DNA of 64,000 nucleotides from Thermosediminibacter oceani DSM 16646 (GTDB taxonomy: Bacteria; Bacillota; Thermosediminibacteria; Thermosediminibacterales; Thermosediminibacteraceae), in the NCBI RefSeq assembly GCF_000144645.1, contig NC_014377.1, positions 1,178,001 to 1,242,000 of the forward strand, written 5' to 3'. Each line of letters begins with the position of its first letter. Within the stretch, counting starts at the first letter, position 1. Shown here piece by piece: positions 7,559 to 15,256 of this stretch. The position numbers and the translations under genes are program-made. Below the pieces are notes generated by a model, which saw nothing but the letters and a program-made list of their open reading frames with translations, made no database searches and had not been told where the DNA came from.

Positions 7559-8590
7559 CTACGCCCCTTCTTCGGTACCTTCTGTTTTCTTGGATTCGGA
7601 CTTGACAAGATTGAATTTTTCCTTTACCTTCAATTCAATGGCTTTCAGCACTTCGGGGTGCTCCTTTAAGTACTGTTTGGCGTTTTCACGACCCTGACCT
7701 ATACGTTCTTTTTCATAAGAATACCATGCACCGCTTTTTTGTATGATGCCCGCTTCTGTGGCAAAGTCGAGGACACAGCCCTCTCTTGATATGCCTTCGC
7801 CATACATAATATCAAACTCGGCACTTTTAAACGGCGGTGCCACCTTATTTTTAACTACTTTTACCGATGCTCTAGTTCCTACTACATTTTCGCCATCCTT
7901 AATTACACTCGTCTTTCGGACCTCCATGCGCACCGAGGCGTAAAATTTTAGCGCCCTCCCTCCTGGCGTGGTCTCGGGATTGCCAAACATCACGCCCACC
8001 TTTTCCCTGAGCTGGTTGATAAATATTGCAACGGTTTTGGACTTGCTTATGGAACCGGCTAGTTTTCTCAAAGCCTGGGACATCAACCTGGCCTGGAGCC
8101 CTACATGGGCCTCTCCCATCTCCCCTTCCAACTCAGCTTTGGGTACCAGCGCCGCTACCGAATCTATTACTATTACATCCACCGCGCCGCTCCTCACAAG
8201 AGCTTCCGCTATTTCCAGAGCTTGTTCCCCGGTATCCGGTTGAGAAATGAGAAGATTATCCGTATCGACTCCCAGCTTGCGGGCATATGTCGGGTCCAGG
8301 GCGTGTTCAGCGTCGATAAAGGCCGCCGTGCCGCCGGCCTTTTGGGCTTCTGCTACAATATGTAAAGCCACCGTAGTTTTACCTGAGGATTCAGGGCCGA
8401 ATATTTCTATTATTCTTCCTCGCGGAACTCCGCCTACCCCTAGAGCTATGTCAAGGGGAAGCGCTCCAGTAGGTATTACCTCGACGTTGAACTTGGATTC
8501 AGCTTCTCCCAGTCGCATTATAGAGCCTTTCCCAAATTGCCTTTCGATCTGGGCTAAGGCCATTTCCAGAGCCTTTTGTTTTTCCATCAT
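7559..8590 (-). CDS. recA: Recombinase RecA
   Basis: 343 residues, a standard RecA that forms ATP-dependent filaments on single-stranded DNA, exchanges strands and triggers LexA self-cleavage. Visible motifs are Walker A GPESSGKT, Walker [14 protein letters not shown]1/L2 loop sequences ([19 protein letters not shown] and [20 protein letters not shown]) and an acidic C-terminal tail. The start ATG at 8590 follows GGAGGG by eight bases; a more distal frame extension overlaps the promoter and is rejected. It has a consensus promoter at 8624-8652 with a LexA-type box at 8604-8617, and it is co-directional with sbcD one base downstream, so the Mre11-Rad50 genes may be partly co-expressed with recA. 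Confidence 0.98.
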   Translation of the reverse strand: MMEKQKALEMALAQIERQFGKGSIMRLGEAESKFNVEVIPTGALPLDIALGVGGVPRGRIIEIFGPESSGKTTVALHIVAEAQKAGGTAAFIDAEHALDPTYARKLGVDTDNLLISQPDTGEQALEIAEALVRSGAVDVIVIDSVAALVPKAELEGEMGEAHVGLQARLMSQALRKLAGSISKSKTVAIFINQLREKVGVMFGNPETTPGGRALKFYASVRMEVRKTSVIKDGENVVGTRASVKVVKNKVAPPFKSAEFDIMYGEGISREGCVLDFATEAGIIQKSGAWYSYEKERIGQGRENAKQYLKEHPEVLKAIELKVKEKFNLVKSESKKTEGTEEGA

Positions 8591-8603
8591 AGGGGAATCC
8601 CTC

Positions 8604-8617
8604 CAAACATTTGTTCT
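8604..8617 (-). promoter_or_regulatory. LexA (DinR)-type SOS box upstream of recA
   Basis: AGAACAAATGTTTG on the minus strand matches the Gram-positive SOS consensus CGAAC-N4-GTTCG at the core positions GAAC....GTT, with changes at the outer bases. It lies just downstream of the -10 element and just before the Shine-Dalgarno, where LexA would block transcription. Inferred from the sequence match and location. Confidence 0.65.
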
Positions 8618-8623
8618 TTCTTG

Positions 8624-8652
8624 ATTATACAACAACGGAATTAGGGTGTCAA
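8624..8652 (-). promoter_or_regulatory. Consensus sigma-A promoter of recA
   Basis: -35 TTGACA (8647-8652) and -10 TATAAT (8624-8629) are separated by 17 bases. Both boxes are perfect. The -35 box overlaps the thpR stop codon. Confidence 0.92.
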
Positions 8653-9203
8653 ATAAGACCTTTTAGCTCGACCCTAAAAATTTCCGTATATACGGGTCCT
8701 TCCTTAAAAAGCTGACTTTTCATAAAATAAAGTTCTTTTACCGTAAAAGATACAGAAAAATCCGCTTCCCTGGGTATTAAGCTTGGGTCTAAGCGGGACT
8801 TGATTCTTCCGATCGTAAGGTGTGGAGAAAAGGGTTTTGGGTCGAAATCTATATTTAAAGCCCGTAGGGTCTTATCGATGTCCTCCCTTAATCGGTAAAG
8901 TTCATCGCTTTTTTCGATTCCTATCCAGAAAACTTTCGGATTTTTTGTATTAGGGAAAAAACCAGACCCGTGCAGGTTGAGAATAAAGGGGCGGTGCCTG
9001 GCGGATATGCTGTTTAATGTATCGCAGACGAGAGGCACCTTATCGACCGGGAGTTCTCCCATAAATGCAAGGGTTATGTGATAATTCTCCTCGCTGACCC
9101 ATTTTATGCCCTCTAAAAATTTGAGCTTATCCACGAATTGGGAAACGGATTTTCGAGTGGCGGGATCGAGTTCAATGGAGATAAAACACCTGATGCTATT
9201 CAA
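8649..9203 (-). CDS. thpR: RNA 2',3'-cyclic phosphodiesterase (2H family)
   Basis: 184 residues with the two catalytic HxTx motifs of the 2H phosphoesterase superfamily, HITL (about residue 43) and HLTI (about residue 129). The family opens 2',3'-cyclic phosphates and was historically called 2'-5' RNA ligase LigT. The TTG at 9203 is taken as start because GGAGGAGG lies about nine bases upstream and the sequence then begins with the expected RCFISIEL strand. Longer in-frame starts give a non-conserved Arg-rich extension that contains this Shine-Dalgarno. Pairing of thpR with cinA and recA is common in Clostridia. Confidence 0.88.
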   Translation of the reverse strand: MNSIRCFISIELDPATRKSVSQFVDKLKFLEGIKWVSEENYHITLAFMGELPVDKVPLVCDTLNSISARHRPFILNLHGSGFFPNTKNPKVFWIGIEKSDELYRLREDIDKTLRALNIDFDPKPFSPHLTIGRIKSRLDPSLIPREADFSVSFTVKELYFMKSQLFKEGPVYTEIFRVELKGLI

Positions 9204-9310
9204 CCTTTTGGTCCTCCTCCGCGAAAAACATTCTATCAACTTGAAAACCCTTTTTCAAATTGGAGACTTTGATGACATCGAAGGGAACTAAACTTGCATT
9301 TCCGGTACGT

Positions 9311-9436
9311 TCAAGCTTTTTTAAGTAAAGCAGAGCTGCCGAAATCGGACATTATGTTCATATAACGGTTCAGCTCATTTAGTTTGGCCCCTGCTATTGA
9401 AACTGTAACCAGGGTAAGCACCTTCCTGAATCTCAC
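9311..9436 (-). CDS. Predicted 41-aa protein between cinA and thpR
   Basis: An open frame starting GTG at 9436, nine bases after the cinA stop and preceded by a weak AGGG. It reads VRFRKVLTLVTVSIAGAKLN and ends ...SSALLKKA. It has an N-terminal basic patch, a short hydrophobic run and a polar C-terminus. Support is its fit between two co-directional genes and its natural amino-acid composition. I do not recognise a family. From 9204 to 9310 I see no other gene. Confidence 0.45.
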   Translation of the reverse strand: MRFRKVLTLVTVSIAGAKLNELNRYMNIMSDFGSSALLKKA

Positions 9437-9445
9437 TCAATCACC

Positions 9446-10678
9446 CTACTTTAAAAGGCTTTTTCTCAAGAGGTGAAGGGCAGCATTGGCGGCCCTTTCC
9501 TTTATTTCGGACCTGTTACCCGAAAAAAGGTGCCTTTCTACAATGCAATCTGAGGCGTCGGAGTAAGCGATGTAAACCAGCCCTACAGGTTTTGCCGCTG
9601 TGCCGCCTTCCGGACCTGCAATCCCCGTTATCGAAAGGCCCAAATCGGTTTCGGAGGACCTTCTTACACCGTCCGCCATTTCGAGGGCGGTCTGTTCGCT
9701 TACAGCGCCGTATTTTTCTAGAGTTTCCCTCTTCACAAAGAGAAGCTCTTCCTTAGCTCTGTTGCTATATGAAACTATGGCCCTGTCAAGGCTCTTGGAG
9801 ATGCCGGGTACCTCAGTTAGTTTATGGGACACAAGGCCGCCCGTACAGGATTCGGCAATAGCTATAGTTTTATTTAGTCTTAGAAGCAATCGTGCAACTA
9901 TTTCTTCCACTTTTTCGTCATCATAGGCGTATAAATATTCTCCGACTCTTTCGGTTATTTTAAGTTCCACGGGAGCGATCATGTCCATAGCTTCTTTTAT
10001 ACTGCATGCCTTTGCTGTAATCCTTAGGGTTACCTCTCCCATTTTAGCCAGAGGAGCTATCGTTGGATTTGTCTGGCTTTCAATCAAATCCTTAATTTTT
10101 TCTTCCAACGTTGATTCGCCGATGCCGTAAAATTTCAATACCCTCGAAAAAATCACACCGGAAGACTTTTTTGATATGTACGGGATAACATACGCCTTAA
10201 GCATGGGTTCCATCTCGAAGGGAGGACCCGGGAGCATTACAACAATCCTCCCATCCCATTCCAACAGTACACCCGGAGCAGTGCCCTTATCGTTCGGGAT
10301 TGCAATTGACCCTTCCGGCAACAGAGCCTGCTTCAAATTGTTATCGGGCATTTCCCTGCCCCTTTTTTCGAAAAATTCTCTGATTCTCGCAAGACTAGAT
10401 TCATCTAATACCAGCGGGAGATTCAGATATTCGGATATTGTCTCTTTAGTGAGGTCGTCTTGAGTTGGGCCGAGGCCGCCTGTTAGTATAACGGCCTCGG
10501 AGCGGTTCCAGGCTGTGTGAAATACTTCCATTAATCGCTCTCTGTTATCTCCCACACTTGTATGATAGTATACGTCAACACCGATTTTTTGTAGTTCCCG
10601 GGAAATTATCTGGGCATTGGTGTTGGTTATCTGACCCAATAACAATTCGGTGCCTACGGAAATTATTTCTGCTTTCAT
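9446..10678 (-). CDS. cinA: CinA: competence/damage-inducible protein, NMN deamidase type
   Basis: 410 residues, the full two-domain form. The N-terminal MoCF/COG1058 domain (about 1-170) starts MKAEIISVGTELLLGQITNT and carries LTGGLGPTQDD and LPGPPFEM. The C-terminal PncC-type amidohydrolase domain (about 255-410) carries ESCTGG and LSITGIAGPEGGT. Family members act on pyridine-nucleotide salvage (NMN deamidation, ADP-ribose hydrolysis), and in competent bacteria CinA is co-transcribed with recA. The start is ATG behind GAGGTGA. It lies upstream of thpR and recA in one direction. pgsA, often just upstream of cinA in Firmicutes, is not here; an FtsH-like gene takes its place. Confidence 0.96.
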   Translation of the reverse strand: MKAEIISVGTELLLGQITNTNAQIISRELQKIGVDVYYHTSVGDNRERLMEVFHTAWNRSEAVILTGGLGPTQDDLTKETISEYLNLPLVLDESSLARIREFFEKRGREMPDNNLKQALLPEGSIAIPNDKGTAPGVLLEWDGRIVVMLPGPPFEMEPMLKAYVIPYISKKSSGVIFSRVLKFYGIGESTLEEKIKDLIESQTNPTIAPLAKMGEVTLRITAKACSIKEAMDMIAPVELKITERVGEYLYAYDDEKVEEIVARLLLRLNKTIAIAESCTGGLVSHKLTEVPGISKSLDRAIVSYSNRAKEELLFVKRETLEKYGAVSEQTALEMADGVRRSSETDLGLSITGIAGPEGGTAAKPVGLVYIAYSDASDCIVERHLFSGNRSEIKERAANAALHLLRKSLLK

Positions 10679-10730
10679 AAAATCACCTCATAAAAAATTC
10701 TCCATTTTTGTCCGTAACCCTTTTTTAAAA

Positions 10731-12218
10731 TTACGCCGCCTTAAAATTTTTTAGATCCTTTAAAAAGCTTCTGAAGGTTTCTCCGTCGATCTTTTCGTTT
10801 TCCATAAGGTAATCGATGATGGTGTTCAGCTCGCCTTTGTGTTTTTCAATGATTTCCTTCACTTTCTCTTTCTGGGTGTTGATTATTTTAGAAATTTCTT
10901 TATGAAGTTCTTTCAATGGAACAGAATCTCTATCCACGACACCCATATCGGACATTCCGGAGAATACAATTTCCTTTGCAAGGTTTACGGCTTGATCTAT
11001 ATCCCCGGAGGCCCCTGTACTGCCGTCGCCGAGCACGATTTCTTCGGCTGCGGCTCCGGCCAGTGCGATGGCAATCTGTGCCTCGAGGTGATTTTTGGTA
11101 TAAAGGTACATATCATCTTCCTGTTTTTGCCGCATGTAACCCAAAGCTCCTCCCCTGGACGTAACCGTTACGGTAGATACGGAATTAGGTCTAAAATACT
11201 CACTGATAAGGGCGTGGCCGCATTCATGAACTGCAATACGTCTCATCTCTTCTTTTGTGGGCTTTCTGTTCATTTTTTCACCCATTATAACTTTGTCTAT
11301 AGCTTCCATAAAATGGCATTGACTTATAACCTTCTGTCGCGATCTCATAGCCAGAATAGCTGCCTCATTGCATAGGTTTTCCAGGTGAGCTCCCGAAAAG
11401 CCGAAAGTTTCTCTTGCTATCTGTTCCAGATTTACGTCATCGGCCAGAGGTTTATCTTTGGTATGCAGCTTTAAAATCTGGTATCTGCCTTCCTTATCAG
11501 GAAGGTCCACCTTGACTATCCTGTCGAATCTCCCAGGTCTCATAATGGCTGGATCCAGTATATCGGGCCTGTTGGTGGCGCCGATCACCAGAATATTCAC
11601 ATCGTCGTCCTTAGCCGATAATCCGTCCATTTCCACTAGCAGCTGATTCAGGGTCTGGTCGTACTCCATATGGCTGGTGTTTTTGCCCCTAACACCGGCG
11701 ATTACTTCGATCTCGTCAATGAAAATCACGCAGTGTTTTTTCGAGTTTTTTCTCGCCAGGTCCCTTGCGGTTTTAAATAGCTGCCTTACCCTCTGAGCGC
11801 CGACCCCCGCGTACATCTCTATAAATTCGCTGCCGGAAGCTGAAATAAAGGCTGAGTCGATATAACTGGATGCTGCCTTTGCCAATAATGTTTTTCCTGT
11901 ACCGGGAGCACCGGTGAGAAGAATACCCCTCAACGGCCTTATACCCATTTGCTTGACTTCATCGTAGTTTTTTATAAAGTCCAGAGCTTCCAGTAATTCG
12001 TTTTTAGCGGTTTCCTGTCCTCCTATGTCTTCAAAAGTCACGGATTTACCGCCTGTGGCCACTCTGGAGGGATTTTTTATAATACCGGACTTGTCCATAT
12101 AATTTTGAAGCACATAAGCGAGTAAACCTATAACTGCAAAAGGCAGTGCGTTTACACCGTTTATAAGCAAAAAAACCGTTACCGCCAGAGCTATTCCTAT
12201 CACAACTTCCACAAACAT
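10731..12218 (-). CDS. FtsH-like membrane AAA protease paralogue lacking the extracytoplasmic domain
   Basis: 495 residues. Two hydrophobic segments (about 3-20 and 24-38) are joined by only a few residues, where classical FtsH has a ~70-residue extracytoplasmic domain. The AAA module follows: Walker A GAPGTGKT at 103-110, Walker B FIDEIE at 166-171, and second region of homology with GATNRPDILDPA and RPGRFD. The zinc protease has HECGH at 331-335 (canonical HEAGH) and a likely third ligand Asp in GDIDQA near 406. The catalytic residues are thus present and it is probably an active protease, with Cys replacing Ala in the zinc motif. Classical FtsH is 600-650 residues, so this is a compact paralogue. 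Substrate unknown. Confidence 0.88.
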   Translation of the reverse strand: MFVEVVIGIALAVTVFLLINGVNALPFAVIGLLAYVLQNYMDKSGIIKNPSRVATGGKSVTFEDIGGQETAKNELLEALDFIKNYDEVKQMGIRPLRGILLTGAPGTGKTLLAKAASSYIDSAFISASGSEFIEMYAGVGAQRVRQLFKTARDLARKNSKKHCVIFIDEIEVIAGVRGKNTSHMEYDQTLNQLLVEMDGLSAKDDDVNILVIGATNRPDILDPAIMRPGRFDRIVKVDLPDKEGRYQILKLHTKDKPLADDVNLEQIARETFGFSGAHLENLCNEAAILAMRSRQKVISQCHFMEAIDKVIMGEKMNRKPTKEEMRRIAVHECGHALISEYFRPNSVSTVTVTSRGGALGYMRQKQEDDMYLYTKNHLEAQIAIALAGAAAEEIVLGDGSTGASGDIDQAVNLAKEIVFSGMSDMGVVDRDSVPLKELHKEISKIINTQKEKVKEIIEKHKGELNTIIDYLMENEKIDGETFRSFLKDLKNFKAA

Positions 12219-12239
12219 ATTTCTCCCCTCCCAAAAATT

Positions 12240-12752
12240 CTAACTCCTTTTTATTATTTTATAGAAAACGCTCCGATCATTCTTGATTTTAAGATAGAGA
12301 TTTTCGGCATCAAGAAAAACCGAGATATCAATTTTATATTTGGCTTCCAGTTGATCGAGATGTGATCTCATTTTGATAAATTCACCGGTTTTTATTCCTT
12401 CGTAGACGATAAACTGCACTTCCCGATTATATATATTTTCAAGATTTTTGTCGGGCTTGTTCAATATTTTTACAGCGAAAGGCCGCCCCTTGAGCAAGCC
12501 GAATGCAGTGTTGTAAATATCCTCATAGGTTTCCTGCAAGTTGTCCACATCTTTCAGATAAATTTCGAGAATCACGCTGCCGGTCTGTTTTTTAATATTT
12601 ACCTGATCTATATATTCTTTCTGGGAGAAAGTCTTTAAAAGAGGCCTGTATGCGACAAATTTAGAAAATAATTGCTGTCCACCCATCAATATTAAAAGCG
12701 AAAGCAAAAACGCCGCAATAATGTACCGCAACTTATTTTTATCGATATTCAA
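12240..12752 (-). CDS. Unknown membrane-anchored protein, 170 aa
   Basis: I do not recognise a family. TTG at 12752 is taken as start because GGGGTGA lies about six bases upstream; longer in-frame versions run into the promoter at 12796. One N-terminal transmembrane helix (about residues 10-27, YIIAAFLLSLLILMGGQQLF) is followed by about 140 extracytoplasmic residues of mixed alpha/beta character, ending in a basic tail. It is the first gene behind the promoter and is followed 21 bp later by the FtsH-like protease, so it may be a partner or substrate adaptor; this is inference from neighbourhood only. Confidence 0.7.
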   Translation of the reverse strand: MNIDKNKLRYIIAAFLLSLLILMGGQQLFSKFVAYRPLLKTFSQKEYIDQVNIKKQTGSVILEIYLKDVDNLQETYEDIYNTAFGLLKGRPFAVKILNKPDKNLENIYNREVQFIVYEGIKTGEFIKMRSHLDQLEAKYKIDISVFLDAENLYLKIKNDRSVFYKIIKRS

Positions 12753-12795
12753 CGATTTCACCCCGGTTAAATCGAATATATGTTTACATAATATT

Positions 12796-12824
12796 ATTAT
12801 AACACACCGATCTACCTGTGTCAT
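12796..12824 (-). promoter_or_regulatory. Sigma-A promoter of the unknown gene / FtsH-like / cinA group
   Basis: -35 ATGACA (12819-12824), 17-base spacer, -10 TATAAT (12796-12801). It lies just beyond the rimO terminator and about 45 bases before the 170-aa gene, so it begins a new transcription unit. Confidence 0.8.
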
Positions 12825-12828
12825 AAAA

Positions 12829-12860
12829 ATAAAGAAGGCATATTATGGAAATGCCTTCTT
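12829..12860 (-). terminator. rimO terminator
   Basis: Ten-bp stem AAGAAGGCAT / ATGCCTTCTT (12832-12841, 12851-12860) with a 9-base loop, followed on the minus strand by TATTTTTATG. It overlaps the rimO stop codon. Confidence 0.85.
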
Positions 12861-14184
12861 ACTCTACAACTTCTCCCATAAGGTCGTATTCGAAAGCTTC
12901 GGTAATTTTTACCCTGTAGAACCGGCCAAGCTGGCGTACCTCTCCCTGGAACATTACGGTGCCGTCGACACCCGGGGCATCTTTTTGTGAACGGCCAATG
13001 AACATCTTTCTTGCCGGATCGTAACTTTCGGCCAGCACGGTTATCGTCGACCCGAGCATTTTCTCATTGTTCATCTTTGAAATGACCTGCTGGACTGTCA
13101 TGAGCTGGTCGTACCTCTCTTGCTTAACTCTTTCGGGCACCTGGGGCTTCAGCGTAGCCGCATACGTACCTTCTTCTCGGGAATACTTGAAAGCTCCCAC
13201 CCGGTCAAAACGGTATATTTTTACAAAATCGATGAGCTCTTGAAAATCCGAGTCCGACTCGGTCGGAAACCCGACTATAAAAGTGGTCCTTATGGTTATA
13301 TCGGGTACAATGATCCTTATCTTTTCGATCAACTTCTTTATCTGTTCGGAATTTATTGGTCTATTCATAAGCCTTAAAATCCTGTCGTTTATGTGCTGCA
13401 AAGGAATGTCCAGATATTTTGCTATTTTGGTGCTCGAGGAGATAAGTTCAAGAAGCTCATCGTCTATATGCGTAGGGTAAGCGTATAGTATTCTGATCCA
13501 AAATTCGCCTTTGATGTCCACGAGAGCCCTTAGCAGGTCCGGAAGCGAAGGTTTTCCCGATATATCCATGCCGTAACTCGTGGTGTCCTGGGCTACAAGG
13601 TTTATTTCTTTAACTCCCTGTGATACGAGGAGCTCTACTTCTTCTTTTATGGATTCTATGGGCCTGCTTTTATAGGGACCCCTTATCTGCGGTATGGCAC
13701 AATAAGAACAGCAGTTGCTGCAGCCCTCGGCTATCTTGACATAGGAAAAATAGTTAGATGTTCTTACCCGCTTTTTAATATCGTAATTTATAAAGCTCCT
13801 GTTTTCGGTAATAATTTTTAACCTCGAATTATTTAACTTCTCAATTAATCCCGGCAATTTGTGAAAATCGCCTGTTCCGATAACAGCATCCAATTCGGGT
13901 ATTTCTTTTAAAATGGCATCTCCGTACCGTTGGGCCAGACAACCGGTGGCGATCAGCATTTTACAGTTACCACTTGTTTTATACTGGGCCATTTCAAGGA
14001 TGGTGTCTATGGACTCTTGCTTTGCCGAGTTTATAAAACAGCAGGTATTTATTATGATAATATCCGCTTCACTGGCATCGCTCGTAATGACATAGCCGTT
14101 TTCCAATAATGCTCCCAGCAGGTATTCAGAATCCACGAGGTTTTTATCGCATCCGAGCGATACAAGACCTATTTTTTCTTTCAC
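12859..14184 (-). CDS. rimO: Ribosomal protein S12 methylthiotransferase RimO
   Basis: 441 residues. A radical-SAM enzyme that adds a methylthio group to an aspartate of ribosomal protein S12. The UPF0004 domain has its three cluster cysteines (LGCDKNLVDSE, NTCCFINSAK, TGCLAQRYG). The radical-SAM motif is EGCSNCCSYCAIP (CxxxCxxC), and a C-terminal TRAM domain follows. MiaB, the close relative, has a different motif set; LGCDKN is typical of RimO. GTG at 14184 is chosen because GGGAGG lies six bases upstream and the protein then begins with the conserved VKEKIGLVSLGC. It has its own promoter at 14239-14267 and terminator. Confidence 0.95.
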   Translation of the reverse strand: MKEKIGLVSLGCDKNLVDSEYLLGALLENGYVITSDASEADIIIINTCCFINSAKQESIDTILEMAQYKTSGNCKMLIATGCLAQRYGDAILKEIPELDAVIGTGDFHKLPGLIEKLNNSRLKIITENRSFINYDIKKRVRTSNYFSYVKIAEGCSNCCSYCAIPQIRGPYKSRPIESIKEEVELLVSQGVKEINLVAQDTTSYGMDISGKPSLPDLLRALVDIKGEFWIRILYAYPTHIDDELLELISSSTKIAKYLDIPLQHINDRILRLMNRPINSEQIKKLIEKIRIIVPDITIRTTFIVGFPTESDSDFQELIDFVKIYRFDRVGAFKYSREEGTYAATLKPQVPERVKQERYDQLMTVQQVISKMNNEKMLGSTITVLAESYDPARKMFIGRSQKDAPGVDGTVMFQGEVRQLGRFYRVKITEAFEYDLMGEVVE

Positions 14185-14238
14185 CTTTTTCCTCCCTGTT
14201 GAGATATTTTTGAGATATTTCGTCGGAGAAATTCTCTC

Positions 14239-14267
14239 GTTATAATAAAACCTATAATAGTATACAA
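14239..14267 (-). promoter_or_regulatory. Sigma-A promoter of rimO
   Basis: -35 TTGTAT (14262-14267), 17-base spacer, -10 TATAAC (14239-14244), about 55 bases before the rimO start. It lies between the rodZ terminator and rimO. Confidence 0.7.
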
Positions 14268-14292
14268 TAGATTGAAAAGATAAGTAAAGCAC

Positions 14293-14323
14293 AAAAAAAT
14301 GAGGAAATCATTGTTCCCTCATT
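14293..14323 (-). terminator. rodZ terminator
   Basis: Stem AATGAGG / CCTCATT (14299-14305, 14317-14323) followed on the minus strand by TTTTTT. It overlaps the 3' end of rodZ. Confidence 0.8.
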
Positions 14324-15171
14324 ATTACCAGATCTTTAACTTTAGTAGGATTTTTAGCCGTTAGATTAACTTCTTTACCGTTAAGGTTTACCCTGACAAC
14401 CGGTGGATTTCCCACCCGGATGGTTATGCTGTCCTTTGCTTCCCATACCTTGGATTCCCCGGCACCCAGAGTACCTTCGAATTCGAAAGCATCATCCTTT
14501 TTTACCGATACCCAGCATCTATCTCTTTCGACTTCAAATTTAACGTTTATTATATCGGCTTCCACAGTGTAGACAATCTTCCTGCCATCGTCTTCGACCA
14601 AGTGTATAACGCTGGTATTCTCTTTATTTTCTTCAGGAGGAGCCTGAACCGGTTCGGATTCGGTTTCTACTGCCGGATTGCTATTTACAGGTGGGGGCGT
14701 TTCAGGTTCAATAGGCACTCGAGTCGAGGTTTTTATAAACGCCGACACAACTACTATAGAGATTGCCAGGATTAAAGCTGCAGTTAAAAAGAATTTATAA
14801 TGTTTTCGTAGAGGACTAAAAATAAACTCCGGCTTTTTCTCTTCATCTAAATGTTGTTGAGGTATTTCTTCTTTTATGATTTGTTCCTGTAATTCGTCTT
14901 CGATAGCAGGAGGAGCCGCTATTTCTTTGTACCGCTCAAGAATTGCTTTTGAATCCAAACCCACTGCTTCCGCATAATTTTTCAGAAAACCCTTTATGTA
15001 AACTTCTCCTCCCGGAATTAATTCGAAATTACCGTCTTCTATTGCAGATAAGTACTTAATCCGAATCTTTGTGTCTTTCTGAACCTGTTCCAGTGATATA
15101 TTCTTTGAAAGACGGGTTCGTTTTAAATACTCACCGAGTTCTCTTAAATTGTTTACATCCTTAGGTTCCAA
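14308..15171 (-). CDS. rodZ: RodZ-like cell-shape protein
   Basis: 287 residues. A cytoplasmic helix-turn-helix of the XRE type (about 8-70, ELGEYLKRTRLSKNISLEQV) is followed by a polar linker, one transmembrane helix (about 130-150, FFLTAALILAISIVVVSAFI), a Pro/Glu-rich spacer and a C-terminal DUF4115-like beta domain outside the membrane. This architecture is RodZ, which couples MreB to the elongation machinery; in Firmicutes it sits between ftsK/spoIIIE and rimO-cinA-recA, as here (Bacillus YmfM). The start has GGGAGGGAAAACG upstream. Confidence 0.88.
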   Translation of the reverse strand: MEPKDVNNLRELGEYLKRTRLSKNISLEQVQKDTKIRIKYLSAIEDGNFELIPGGEVYIKGFLKNYAEAVGLDSKAILERYKEIAAPPAIEDELQEQIIKEEIPQQHLDEEKKPEFIFSPLRKHYKFFLTAALILAISIVVVSAFIKTSTRVPIEPETPPPVNSNPAVETESEPVQAPPEENKENTSVIHLVEDDGRKIVYTVEADIINVKFEVERDRCWVSVKKDDAFEFEGTLGAGESKVWEAKDSITIRVGNPPVVRVNLNGKEVNLTAKNPTKVKDLVIMREQ

Positions 15172-15256
15172 CGTTTTCCCTCCCTATAGTAGGATTATTA
15201 TTTCCCAGGTAACAGCAATATTCCCATTTTTAGTTATTTTTTCGACTAATAACTTA

